Shown here: piece by piece, positions 1-11,817 of the stretch
Numbering within the stretch: position 1 is the stretch's first letter
How the letters are laid out: the number at the start of each line of letters is the position of its first letter
From: Physcia stellaris
Lineage: Eukaryota; Ascomycota; Lecanoromycetes; Caliciales; Physciaceae
DNA length: 64,000 nucleotides
Assembly (NCBI GenBank): GCA_018902385.1
Contig: JABSSW010000020.1
Location: 565,546 to 629,545 of the forward strand
Reading direction: 5' to 3'
Program-made: the position numbers and the translations under genes
The notes under the pieces: generated by a model
The model's input: the letters and a program-made list of their open reading frames with translations, nothing else
What the model was told of the DNA's origin: nothing
Databases searched by the model: none

Positions 1-2251
1 GCTTCATGTCCACCGCGGAAACAGGGTGATACCTAGGTTTGGCATATCAGCGACAAGTCTTGATGCAGGATAGGAGGAGGAAATACATGGCTATCCCATT
101 GCCGAAATGCGCCATGTTCTTCGCATACAGGGAGCCCATGTCGCGATTGCGAGCCATGGCGAAGACTGCCGGAGGTGTTGAGCGGATGATAGATCGAGAC
201 AGGTGAAGATGAAAGGGATGGCATGGTGAGAGAGATGATCAGTAAGCTGAACAACGTTAGTATCCAATCCTGGCGCCTGCACACACACACACACACACAG
301 AGCTGAAGAGACACAAGCCGACGACTGGTCACGAGATCGGCGCCGAGTCAAATCGGAACAACAACGGGCCGAAAGAGAGACAACCGAGACAACGACCCCA
401 GCCACCCTCGAAGTCACATTTGCTCGATCTCTAGAAGGCAACAGTGGCGCAGTACACGCAAGTACTGAGACTTTCCAGCATCTGTTCATCGCTTATATCT
501 TCGAGCGATTCTTCTTCATCTGCATCACCTATGTGGATGATTGAGGATTTTACGGAATTGCCACACGACGGCCCGTTGGGTAGGGTTTCTTCCTCAAAAA
601 GGTCTACCAGAACTTAATGACAACTCTTTATTACTCCCATCGTTTCTAGACAAGTCCAAGGATGTAATTATTAAGGCTTACAAAGCGAACATACTTGCGT
701 GGTCACCCTAGTGTGGCATCTCTAGTAAGAAGCCTAAAGGGACGCCTTATATTGCTCCAAGCATCTTGGCATCAGTCAAAACCCTATATTCGACTAATAA
801 GACTCAAGTCATACACCGGAGAAGTCGAAGATATAGCATGCAGCGGAAACTTGAACAGCAGACTCCCGTATCATCTCAAGCCAGCCGGCTGACATACAAT
901 TATGATTGCCTTCAGTCACCTTGTCCCAGCTCTGATTCTCAATTACGTTAACCGAAGAAGTCAAGCTGGATCCCACATTCTCAGCCAATATTGAGTTCAG
1001 CTTATATTCCAACACGTCGTAATGTGGCTCATTTGATCATTCGCAGCCTAGTACCCTCAATTGACCACCTTTCCAACATTCCCATCGGCTCCAACAACAT
1101 TTTGACGGGCGGTCGCTGATTCTTGGCACTATTGTGAATGGCACCCTTGGAGCTGAGTCAGAGGGTGCCTCTCTCCAACTACCTCTTCTTTGCGGACAGC
1201 AAGCTTTCCATTGACAAACAATTTTGGTACCCAGATCAGCGCCAGGACTAGTCAATCGTAAACCCAGATAGCTTGCACGAACGGCCCGGTTTGCGCGGCC
1301 TAATCAAGATCGATGACGACGAGTACCTTAAGAACCTGGCGAGTGGGTTTCGAGCTATCATTTCGCAGCTAAATCTAGTAAATACTGGGGAGGAGGAATC
1401 GAGCTTGCCATTTGGGGTTTTTCAAAGTGGTCAGTCTTTCCGATATGGAGCGCGACGTTCAAAATTCAAAATTGAGGGCTGATCAGTGGGATTTAGTCAT
1501 CCTGGAAATCTTCGCACAGGAACAAGCAAATACCAAAATTTTATCAAAATTTTGAAAGTCCTTTCGTTGGGAGCGAGACGGTCAAGTCTCTGGGCGGAGG
1601 AGCGTTCAAAGCTGGGGTGAGTGAGTAGCAAGTTGTATTCCCTACAGACGCACACAACGCTGTAAAGATGGGCATGAGGCATTCGACTAAATAGCATCAC
1701 AAAGATTTGAACGGCGACCAAGCTGTTTCTTGAGTGATTGCTTACGGACGTCATTTTTAGCCGACTAAGCAGTCTCGCCCGCAGCTTGGTTAACCAGGTG
1801 ATGAGGGCCGCTGTAGGAGCTTAACAGACAAATTCCCATTTATCCCAGATTTATCTTTCCTCAGCGGGTTGTGGTTGAGGCAGGAGCTATTTAGGCTGGT
1901 GGGGGGACGTCATCCACGCTGCAAAGCACAAAAGCGATCTTCCGTGTCCTACCTTATAACATACCATCGTATCAACCTTCGCTACCCTCATCCGAATCAC
2001 TTTCGGTGTGTTTCCTGCATTGTGAGGTAAGACAAATACCTTACTAAATCCTTCGTTACATGTCCGAAATCGAGTTTGTCCTTCCCCGCTTCTTAACCTG
2101 CATTGGTCCCATGTCCAAAACCGAACTTTTACGGCTTCATTCATTCATCTGATTGGGACTTGCGATCGATGAGCTCGCACTAGTTGTGCTCGCTTTGTCC
2201 TTTAATGTAACTACCTCTGCATTAGTACAATGTTTTTCACCAAGCACGAGA
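1..2251. other. Gene-free left flank
   Basis: I see no recognisable gene here. Open frames on both strands are short, overlap one another and match no family I know. The longest minus-strand frame (91-489) reads through a CA microsatellite and looks like chance. A frame at 1273-1482 is conserved-looking but too short to call. Base composition is normal, with no AT-rich mutation signature. Confidence 0.5.
280..299. repeat. CA dinucleotide microsatellite
   Basis: About ten uninterrupted CA units in non-coding sequence. A simple polymorphic repeat with no visible role. Confidence 0.9.
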
Positions 2252-2256
2252 GTCAT

Positions 2257-2410
2257 TGTTGGAGTAAACTCACCACCAAAGGCAATGCCAAGGCGTTATT
2301 CTGTTATAGGCTAGCGTGCAAACTCTGTACAATAATCCACATCCACCACATGTACGGTAGATAGTATTATTACGAATAATAAGCACGTTGCACCCTACAT
2401 ACCTGTAACA
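2257..2410 (+). repeat. Copia 5' LTR
   Basis: 154 bp, TGTTGG...TAACA, identical by eye to the 3' copy at 7354-7507. Preceded by the GTCAT target duplication and followed immediately by a primer-binding site. Confidence 0.97.
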
Positions 2411-2422
2411 GGTTATGAGCCC
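2411..2422 (+). other. Copia primer-binding site (initiator tRNA-Met, internal)
   Basis: GGTTATGAGCCC begins at the first base after the LTR. It is complementary to GGGCTCATAACC, the anticodon stem-loop region of eukaryotic initiator tRNA-Met. It does not match the tRNA 3' end. This is the arrangement known from Drosophila copia, where a 5' half-tRNA fragment primes reverse transcription. The same core follows an LTR-like end at 35206. Confidence 0.8.
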
Positions 2423-2956
2423 GGCAGTGCCTGTCAGATATCATCCGAATCGATTCATACTATCCTACAACGCTCAAACGTTGACCTCATGCATCGATCG
2501 AGAAATCTCTGATTGACTAAACGACGATCAAACTCGAAAACATCAAGCTGAATCCACAACGAGCCTATCGCCACCTAGTGCCGCCAGTAGAATGCATATT
2601 GCTTACTCTAACGATCGTCATCTAGTTCCTCAAAGACCCAAAGAATCAACATCGACGTCGATCGATGAAAACGCCACTCACCGCCCAAGCGGACGTCAAA
2701 TCCGAACGCACGATCGACCACTCGATCTCGATGAAAACGTCCTCAAAGGGCACGAAACTCCATATACACGACTCGATGACTCAATGATCTCGTCATTGCC
2801 TCGAATTGATGCTCCGAACCCACCTGCTACGAAGTGAAAAAAAGGAAACAAATACGACATGAAACCCACACGTCCTACACGACTTCACGAACCACATGCG
2901 CTTTATTCCTTCCCTCTCCATCTATACGATTCAAGTCCTCAGACTCAAACATCACA

Positions 2957-3960
2957 ATGACTACGTCAAACACCATCCACAATTCTGTCGTCCCCATTTC
3001 AAAGCCAGAACAGTACTTCAACTGGGAAATCGACGCCAAGAACGACCTTCGAGCCAACCATGTTGAATGGACAATCAATCTACCAATAAGGCCAGTGCCT
3101 ACCGCCGAGTCCCTATACAACAGAAATATCGGCTGAAGCCTCACCGATGCAAAAGCGAAAGTCAAGACCACGGACCTCATCACCGCCGTCGAGAAACACG
3201 AACGAGACCTGAATAAGACCCTTTCCTACCTGTTCAATGCAGTGAACGCCAATCATCGCTCCTTTATCACTGCCATAGCGAATCCAACACCATTGATCTA
3301 TTGAACAAAGATAGCAGAACGCTTCAAAAAGAATACTCCCGTTCTCCTCGTCGATACCATCTTCGACCTCATTGATCGACCTGTTACCTTAGCGAGCGTC
3401 GAATCCTACATCAAAGCCGTTGAATCACTACACAATCAACTGATCACCGAGAACGCTGACCCGAAACTCACTGTCGACGTGCTCTGCCAAGGTATCCTGC
3501 TGTCCAAGATGCACAAATTAACTCACCTCAATTACTTCGTGACCCGCCAACGTGGCGAGTGAACCTTCGAAAACACAAATCTCACCGAGACCGGAACCCT
3601 TCTTCTGAACTTCGTTAAAGCCACCACCGATACGATAGCAAAATCAGACTCAACTGCACTGGTCGTTGACCGCCCCGGAGAACCTAAACGTACTCGTTCC
3701 AATACATCAAGACCTGGATACACCGATCCCCTCTGCACCAATCAGAAATGCATAGACAACGGTCTCACCAAGCATGACCCTGAAAAGTGCTACTATAATC
3801 ACCCAGAAAGCGCTTTCAAGAGATGAATTGATAAAAACATGCCTGGCCACCCATACGGCAAAACTCTGAAAAAACCCAAAACTCACAATAACAACCAACG
3901 CCGTTGACTGAACCCTGAAAACAAGCTCTGTCCATTAGTCATTCAATCAACGATATGCTG
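2957..3960 (+). pseudogene. Copia gag, interrupted by five in-frame TGA codons
   Basis: The frame starting at ATG 2957 reads a Copia-type gag with a C-terminal Cys/His knuckle (CTNQKC, then H and C, about 3733-3800). Five TGA codons interrupt it, at 3134, 3302, 3560, 3824 and 3905; no TAA or TAG occurs. Two Trp codons are still TGG (3023, 3068). Reading passes to the -1 frame somewhere between 3905 and 3961, where the protease motif starts. Whether that shift is programmed or a lost base cannot be settled here. A translated product would need Trp insertion at UGA. The upstream open frame 2592-2837 may be leader. Confidence 0.8.
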
Positions 3961-6900
3961 TGATACACAGACTCGGGCGCCAACATCCACGTGTGCAAAA
4001 ACCGAGACCTCATACATTCCTTCATGCCTCACACCGAGCATGTTGTAATTGCAGGCAAAGCTCGCTCCACTGTTGAAAAAAAGAAATAGTCAAACTACTG
4101 CCCGTTCTCCCTTACAACAATGCAAATGATCAACCCATTGACCTGCCAGTCTTCTACATGCCAGACTCGCCAGCAAACTTGCTGTCAGTATCAGCACTCG
4201 AAAAACAAAACGTCTATTGAAACACTGAAAATCACATCTTCAAACACCAAGACAAACCAATCGGATATGCTCCTCTGCAAAACAACGAACTATACGCTCT
4301 GAAATTGCAACCACATCAAATGACTGCACTGTCAGCAACGTCACCATTGCCGCTCACCGTATGACACCGAAATCTGAGCCACATGAGCTTCCCTCTACTA
4401 CGTCAGTACTTAAAGAGACTGAACCACTCCTATCAAGACGACTGCAAGGATAATCACTGCGATGCCTGCAAACTAGTCAAAGCAAAAAGAAAACCGAATA
4501 GGAAAAATACCCATCATGCCGAAGAAGCGTTCCATACTATCCACACTGACCTAGTACCAATAACGGTCGAAGGCTTTGAAAGTGAGCGCTATTACATCAA
4601 TATCACCGATGACAAGTCACGCTGAACGAAGATATACACCGTCAAGAACAAGCACGAGTGATTACAATGTCTTATCAAATACATCAACTGAGTCAAACGT
4701 CAATTCGATGTTGACGTCAAAGTCGTACGTACAGACTATGACAGCGAACTTCGCAGCACGCAATCAATCAACTACTTTGACAGTCAAAACATTGAATTCA
4801 ATCCAGCTCCAACAAATGCTCAAGACGTCAATGGTGTAGCCGAAGCACATCAACGCACTCTCACCATCATGATCAAGACAGCGCTATTGACGAGAAACAT
4901 ACCGGACTTCTTGTGACCAAACATCACACATGCAATGGCGTATACCAAGAACCGACGCCCAGTCTCGTATCTGAAGGATCAGTCACCGTTCGAAGATATC
5001 TACGGACAGCTCCCGAAATTGACGAACATGTATCCACTCGAATCAACCGTCTACGTCGTCATCAACAAGAAGATCAAAAATCACCTGAAGCCGAATGCCG
5101 AAAAGGAAATCCTCATCGAATATGACGATGACACCATCTATCGAGTCTACATACCGATTAGTCAGAAGATCGAACGCGTCAAGGATCTCGATATCTATGA
5201 CCACAAGCCAACACCAAAGACTGACACCGAATTCGGTGAGAATCTTACCGAATCAGTTGTTGATTCAACAATGATGAACTCTCCTGCTATCCACACTGAG
5301 TCCACTGCAGAAGGACAAGAGATCCAACCTCAGGCTCCTCAAAGCACTGAAACTCGACCACATATCAAGGCCAAATCTCCAAATATCACCATACAAAAAC
5401 CAATGACGTCACAACAGCAAGAGAGCCTTCAAAAAATTCCACAAAAGTACGCTACAATGCGCTCAAGCAGAAAGGCAACTCGAGTAGACTTTTCTATGAA
5501 TCCTACCGCCTACAATGTCATAACTTCTGCCAGCCCCACGGTGTTTCACTTAGCAATGCGTGAATTGCTCGCAAATTGAGACTCAAGCTCAAATGACCTA
5601 GTTGCTCTGTTCGGCAGCATTGCTGACCCTCAGTCAACCTCAATTACAGACGCTGAGCCTGATACGGTCAATCCTGTCTCACTGTTGACCGACTACGTCG
5701 AAAACATCGACGCCTCCTCGCTTGAAAAATTCATAGCAATGCTGACGATCGACGAGAAAAAGCCAAATAACTACAACGACGCCGCACGAAGTTTTCATTT
5801 CTCACAATGGCTAGAAGCAATGAGGAAAGAACTCGACTCCCTATCGAAAAATCACACCTGAGACCTAGTAGACTCCACGCCCGATGGGAGGAAGCCGCTG
5901 AACGATAGATGAGTCTACAAACTCAAGCGCAATGCCGATGACGTTGTAGTACGATACAAGACTAAATGATGCGTCAAAGAGTTCCTACAACAATACGGCA
6001 TTGACTTTGACCAAACCTTTGCCTCCGTCGTCAAACCAATGACCTTCCGAGTTCTATTCGCCGTTGCCGCCTTCCTGAACCTGAAGATTGAACAAATGAA
6101 CGTGAAAACTGCGTTCCTATACGAACTCATTGATTCAAATATCTACGTTAAGTATCCGACTGAATGTGGCAATGACAAGGCTATCTGCAAGCTAAACAAA
6201 GCATTGTATGGCCTGAAACAATCACCCAAACTATGATATAAACGTCTGTCCGAATTCCTTCTGCAAAAGCTAGCCCTCAGTCCTCTCGACGCGAATCAAA
6301 GCATATTCGTCACGAATGCTGATTTCAAGGGCCTCATCATTACTACATGGGTCGATGATATCAAGATCATTGCTCCCAATAAAGCCATGACTAATAGAGC
6401 AAAGACGAAACTCAATAGCGCCTTCGATATGATTGACCTTGAGTCAATAAGTTTCTATCTTGATATGACCATTTCCAGGAACCGCGAAATGCACATAATT
6501 CGTCTTAATCAAAAGACATATATTCAACGCGTCGCTAAAAGATTCGGCCTACAAGATGCGAAGCCAGTTCGAACACCCATGGAGAAGTCATTTGATCCAA
6601 TTCCCAACGCTAATCAGACCACCGATCAAGATATCAAACAATACCAAGCAATGATGAACTCAATCATGTTTGCAATGATAAAAACCAGGCCAGATGTAGC
6701 GAATGCGGTCTCCATAATCAGTCGATTTGCTCAAAACCCCAGTTCTAGTCATATCAAGACAGTCAAGCGTGTTATAATCTACCTCAACTCCACGACCGAC
6801 CTTTGCATAGTTTACGGCGATAACCCCAACAAGGAATTAGACATCGAGGCATACTGCGATGCGGACTGAGCCCGTGACAAGACCTCCAGAAAATCCACCG

Positions 6901-7316
6901 AAACATATCTGTTTCTATTAAACGACGGCCCGATAAGCTGAATGTCAAAACTCCAACCCACCGTGACCACGTCTACCTGCGTCGCCGAATATATGGCCAT
7001 ATCATTCGCCGCCAAAGAAGCTACCTGACTCAGACAACTACTCGTTGACCTACGGACTCAAGGCCAATCGAACAACTACGCCAAAATATTGATAAATACT
7101 GACAGCCAAAGCGCCAAAGCACTCAATGAGAATCCGATACACCATGACCGCACCAAGCACGTCGATATCGTATATCATTATGTAAGAGACGAGATTAAGG
7201 AGAGCCGCATTGAACTCAAATACATAACAACCGACACCATGTCAGCCGACGACCTCACCAAACCTCTACCCCCGTTCAAATATCAACGATTTATCGACAT
7301 GCTCGAAATGAACTAA
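3961..7316 (+). pseudogene. Copia pol (PR-IN-RT-RNase H) with TGA at conserved Trp codons
   Basis: Protease starts at 3961 with TGA-YTDSGANIHVC, where family members have Trp-x-x-Asp-Ser-Gly. After a frame change in an A7 run (4076-4082) one frame runs from 4083 to the TAA at 7314-7316. It covers pre-integrase (HRNLSHMSF), integrase, RT (VDD at about 6351) and RNase H, and ends in the usual LTKPLP tail. Fourteen TGA codons interrupt it: 4218, 4362, 4623, 4659, 4689, 4914, 5577, 5859, 5910, 5967, 6234, 6867, 6939 and 7026. Most fall on invariant Trp sites, such as before HRNLSH, after LKQSPKL and in YCDAD-TGA-A. Only two TGG codons remain (5808, 6348). Several conserved Gly are Asp (YLDM, SADDLTKPL). 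Confidence 0.9.
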
Positions 7317-7353
7317 ACACCATGATTCTATACCTTTGCAGGTTCGAGGGGAG

Positions 7354-7507
7354 TGTTGGAGTAAACTCACCACCAAAGGCAATGCCAAGGCGTTATTCTG
7401 TTATAGGCTAGCGTGCAAACTCTGTACAATAATCCACATCCACCACATGTACGGTAGATAGTATTATTACGAATAATAAGCACGTTGCACCCTACATACC
7501 TGTAACA
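7354..7507 (+). repeat. Copia 3' LTR
   Basis: 154 bp, identical by eye to the 5' LTR, followed by the GTCAT duplication at 7508-7512. The purine-rich GGTTCGAGGGGAG just upstream (7341-7353) is a plausible polypurine tract. Confidence 0.97.
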
Positions 7508-7780
7508 GTCATTGACCGTGCCAGGATCATCAACCGGTGCTGACATTCGAGTAAGCGTATGCAGATATTTCGTGATTGCGCAGATGACGCTCGACATTGA
7601 GGGGAACTTGCAGACCATTTGCATCATTGATCCTTTCTTTCGATTCTTCCTCTGGGGACTTCCTCGGACAGTCCTTCCAGCGGACGTATAAAATGAGACC
7701 TTGTGCCGGCCATGATGCTCGATTGATCTGTTCATCAAGAAAAACCCGTTACGAAGAAGACCCTAGAAAAAATTAACACA

Positions 7781-8750
7781 ATGTTCATTCCGAACGCAGT
7801 CTCTCTAATTCTGCTTCTTCTGCTGCCACTTTGTACCACGACCTCAGTCGCCCCCAGAAATGCGTTGGCACTTATCGAAGCACAGCCTGATCTTACTTTG
7901 ATCGCCGCGCTCATTAAGCGTGACCCAGAGCTCGTCAAGCTGTATTCGACAGCAAAGGATGTCACCATCGTCGCTGCTCCTGATTCCACCTTCACGACCA
8001 CCGACCCAAACAACGTGATTTACGCAGACAGAGCTGGCGTTCGGGCCATTCTTCAAGACATTGTAATCAAGGGCCTCGTTCCCACAAGTCGCATAACCAA
8101 GAAACCCATCTATTTTAGCACCGAGTTGACGGATCCACGTTTCGTGGACACCTCACGCGGCAGTGCGGTCGCAAAATTTGTCGAGATAGCCGGGAAGAAA
8201 ACAGTCGACGTAGGTGCTGGCGTTCGCGCCAACATCACTCAAGGGGTAATGCGATTCCCATCTCAGTCTTTCCATGGCCTTATCGTGAGATGCTAACGCG
8301 CGCTGTCAGAATCTGCGCTTCAATGGAGGGATCCTCCACAAACTTAGTAATCCATTGGATAACCCAGCAAGTTTCTTCTCCATTGCCGCGAGGCTGAACA
8401 TCCTCTCGATCAGCCAGCTTTCGGGAGGGTTAGAGGCGGTCTTTGAGTTGATCACGAGTGCCCGAGATACAACGTTGTTCAGCGTTGGATTCGGACCTTC
8501 GGGGTTGCCCCCCAACGTCACAGTGGATGAATTCGTCAATATTTTATCCAATTATGTCATCGCGCCGGGTGTGTATTTGGAGAAAGATTTTACTGGACAG
8601 CGTGTCAAAGCGCTGAATGGAGCTCCGTTGACACTGTCTGGCTTTGGGACGGGGAAGGCGAAGGTGAATGATGCTGTCGTTATCCGGTCGGATATCTTTG
8701 CTACCAATGGGGTGTTGCATGTTCTGGACAGGTATGTTGTGAGCGCTTGA
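7781..8750 (+). CDS. Secreted fasciclin (FAS1) domain protein
   Basis: Two exons, 7781-8245 and 8310-8750, joined in phase 0 give 301 residues. The 64-nt intron has GTAATG, a perfect TGCTAAC branch site (8291-8297) and a CAG end. The first 20 or so residues form a hydrophobic signal peptide (SLILLLLLPLC). The rest reads as two FAS1 repeats, with motifs such as TIVAAPDSTF near residue 67 and, in the second repeat, NGVLHVLDRYV at the C-terminus. FAS1 proteins are extracellular or wall-associated adhesion proteins. The start is the first ATG before the signal peptide. A Copia element ends 273 bp upstream and may have displaced or altered the promoter. The gene looks intact and uses TGA as its real stop. 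Confidence 0.9.
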
Positions 8751-10890
8751 CGTTGCTTGTCAGTGTCCGAGCTGATCAAATCATATTAGGCCTCTTTCTT
8801 GATCCCTAAATCAACAAGACTATGTTGACAACGCGGATTGGCGGTCTTTAATGTTGCAAGCACCCTTGAAGGTCGGTGGGATCCAGTAAGTGAATACTTG
8901 ATTCAAGATCGAGTGCCTACGTGCTTTACGAGGAAAATGCCTGATGACTTTCTTCCGGTACTTTGTTTTCGTTATCATTTAGATTTCGTCTTTCAATAGA
9001 TCAAGTAGTCGCTCGCTTTGAAACCTTAACATGATTGAGCCAGAACGGTTGAGGAATCCATCATTTTTGTCGATTTTTCCCGAGGATTTTGGGTCATCTA
9101 GTATCTCACAAAATAACCCGTCGACATTAATCCGAGAATATCACCGTTCTCTATTTGTAGCTCTTTCCAGCTGATAATCTGTCTTCGGCGAGTTTATTTG
9201 ACAAACTCTCTTTTCGTTCCGAGCGGTGGCAAGTGTACATCTACTTCTCGTCTGCGCTAGCTGGAACCAGTATTTCTGATACCTAAAGCTTTCTGAAAAG
9301 CACTGCTGTCAGCGGAAAAGCTGATAATGACCAAAGTGGGACTCGTGTCGTCTCTTTCTTTATATGATGTGCTGTTCTCGCAGGTCTTATCTTTGCATGT
9401 TTTGGATCTCTTTGGTGGCCTGTGAGATCTACGAAGATCGTAGTTGTATGTTGTTGTGGCCGTAGATTTGTAGCTCCAATTTGTGTTGGGAGGAGGGTCA
9501 GGTGTCCAGATGATGCTCGGACACTTTCCATAGAGGGTAGAAGCGTCCCAATGTACACATGTTTATCCCAATCAAAGCCTCAGCCTACCAACATCATCAT
9601 TTGTCTCTTTCTTCAGCACGATAGTCTAGTGTCTCCAACATGCCCTATTCCTTAACAGCCCACAAGGTCCGTTGCTAGCATAGATGCTCTATCGCTCATT
9701 GAGTTCGTAAGGAACACATCATACTGTCTAAATTGTCCAGGCGTACAACCGTCGCCCACGGCAAGCGAGCAAAAACGGTGTTGATGATGTTCTTAGAGGC
9801 AGAGACGGCGCAGTAGGTTGGGGCAGGGACGATGGATGTCTCGGTCGCTGGTGGAAAAGGTGGATTTATTTCCTAATGAATTACTGGGAGAAGAAGCTTA
9901 CTGGTCGCTGTGGTCACGGACGTGGTCGTGCTGATGGCTGGTCACCTGGGTTGTTGTGCTAGTGGAGGCTTTTGCGGTTTCTGACGGAATGAAAGCCTGA
10001 AGGTGTACAATTAGCATCAAAGACCCCTCCAAAAAGGATAGCGCTCAAGCAGACCCTGATTTGTCGAATTGGACAGTATATCCCTTGATGTATTGAAAAC
10101 TCTGTAAAAGAGTAGCACTCAATGTGATGACAGTGGGAGCCGTGGTTAGCGGAGTTTGAGAGAAATCTTTGCCGCCTTCTAGGCTTCTTTCTACCCATCA
10201 AAGGCAGGGCGAGAAACAGGATCAGATAGTCGGGGAGTAAAGCTACTACTTTAGTCCAACGGAAAGAGCGCTTCCCATCGACGTACCTGGCCCCATGAAT
10301 CTGCCAAAGCTCTGCCCCGTAGAAACGTAATGGGGAAGCACGCGATGAAGTTGAGGACACAAAGACCCCAAGCCCCGAGCAATGCAAGCTTAGATCAACC
10401 ATGCATGCTGACTGTACGGCGGTAGAATAAGATGAAAAAAGTCTTGATCTTGAAATTTAAGGCGGTCCAATACAGCTCAACCAAAGTTGACCACCTACAG
10501 CCACCGTGTGGCGACCCAATCCGGCGTAAAGGTTTGGAAGCCAGTAGCTTATGACCTGGCCATATATGAAAAGCTGGAATAGAATCTTGACCGAGACCCA
10601 TCCGGGAAGTACCAAAATGCCAGCATCGAATGGTTTAGCACCACCTCGCGTCGACCTTCGCGCAGAGAGAGAAGAGGCGTGCGTCCAGAGATGGTACCGA
10701 TGAAAAGGGCTCGCAAACCCTTCAGTCAATTCGGCCTTGCATCGTGAAGGACAGAATGAATTGTCGTCTACATGGGGCATCGAAGTGATAGACCTAATGT
10801 GAACCTGTCTCTTCACAATTAGCCTGCCGCGCACATTGTGAATTTGCTCATGCATCTGCTGAGTTTCTGAACATGACTTAATCGTGCTCA
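8751..10890. other. Intergenic region with no recognised gene
   Basis: Normal composition, but I recognise no gene. The longest frames (minus 9959-10402 and 10457-10933) have no family resemblance. The first contains a hydrophobic stretch and could be a degraded membrane-protein exon. Simple and low-information otherwise. Confidence 0.45.
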
Positions 10891-10895
10891 CCTGG

Positions 10896-10925
10896 AAGTG
10901 ATTGATTGATTGATTGATTGATTCA
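10896..10925. repeat. GATT tetranucleotide repeat (possible LINE 3' tail)
   Basis: About seven GATT units. It lies where the minus-strand LINE that follows would have its 3' end. Read on that strand it is an AATC repeat, and fungal Tad-type LINEs often end in short simple repeats, so this may be the element's tail. Confidence 0.6.
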
Positions 10926-11293
10926 TTAAGCACTCGAAATCGATCTTAAGAGTCCGTTATGCGATTAAAAACAATCGAGTCAATCATCTTCTAAAAAATT
11001 CTTGACTCTATACAGAATTATTTGTTTTTGATGTTTTGTTTTTTTATTCGAACAAATCACTTCAAACATTTTTATTTTCATGATTTTTTTTCATTTTCAT
11101 TTTGTACGAAAATTTTCAATTCAATGCATTTTTTTTGCAATTTTTATTTTTCGTCGTTCGTAATTGAAATTCGTAAATAATCAATGAATTCGAATTTCTC
11201 GATAAATTTTGTCGTTTTTGTCAAATTGATCGAATTGATCAATACGTTCATCAATTTTATTTTTTTTCATTTCGCTTTTTTAATTTCGTCAAT

Positions 11294-11494
11294 TCATAAA
11301 TTTTTGCGAAATTTTTTCAATTTTTTGCATTCGAAAAGCACGTGCTTGATCGTCTGTTTGTTACACATGCATGAGCACATGAAATTTTCGATTTGTTTTT
11401 TGTTGTATAAAAACGCTCTTAGTTTTATTTTGATCGTGCGAAATTGTATTGTTATGACATTGAATTTTTTAATTAATTTTTCGTGTAATCGCAT
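11294..11494 (-). pseudogene. LINE C-terminal zinc finger
   Basis: CSCMCNKQTIKHVLFECKKL reproduces the C-x-C-x6-7-H-x4-C finger that ends ORF2 of many fungal LINEs. There it is preceded by a LRxFLY motif, seen here as LRAFLYNKK. It marks the element's C-terminal end, about 400 bp before the GATT repeat. Confidence 0.75.
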
Positions 11495-11817
11495 TATTGT
11501 CGTATTCGATTTCGATGTAAATTTGTATAAATTTTTTTCTTTATTGCAATTTTTTCATTTTTGATTTCATTGTTGTTTTATCGATTTATTCATCACGATT
11601 TTGACGACGTTTTTCAACATTTGCACGTTCGTTTGTTGTGTTTTGTGATCGATGTTCATTTCTTTTTTTTTTTATTTCGTTTTTTCAATTTTCATTTCGT
11701 GATTTGTTTGATCGCAACGTTTGTTTGTTCGTTGTTTTCGATATCGATATGAATCGAAATTCAATGCAATTTCATTTCAATATATTTGTTTCGCAATTCG
11801 TTGATCAATCAAATTAT

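Larger units (their letters stand above)
2257..7507 (+). mobile_element. Ty1/Copia LTR retrotransposon, full length
   Basis: Two 154-bp LTRs, identical by eye over their full length, bound a 4.9-kb interior and begin TGTTGG and end TAACA. The five bases GTCAT occur directly before the first (2252-2256) and after the second (7508-7512), a target-site duplication. The interior encodes gag with a Cys/His knuckle, then protease, integrase, reverse transcriptase and RNase H. That order, with integrase before RT, defines Copia. Identical LTRs imply recent insertion, yet the coding region is full of TGA codons at Trp sites and changes frame twice. The interior plus strand is strikingly poor in GG. 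The element lies close upstream of a fasciclin gene in the same orientation. Confidence 0.97.

Noticed and set aside
2834-2956. Upstream in-frame extension of Copia gag to 2834
   Set aside because: The residues before 2957 are low-complexity Thr/Arg/Ser and do not look like gag; the ATG at 2957 is preferred.
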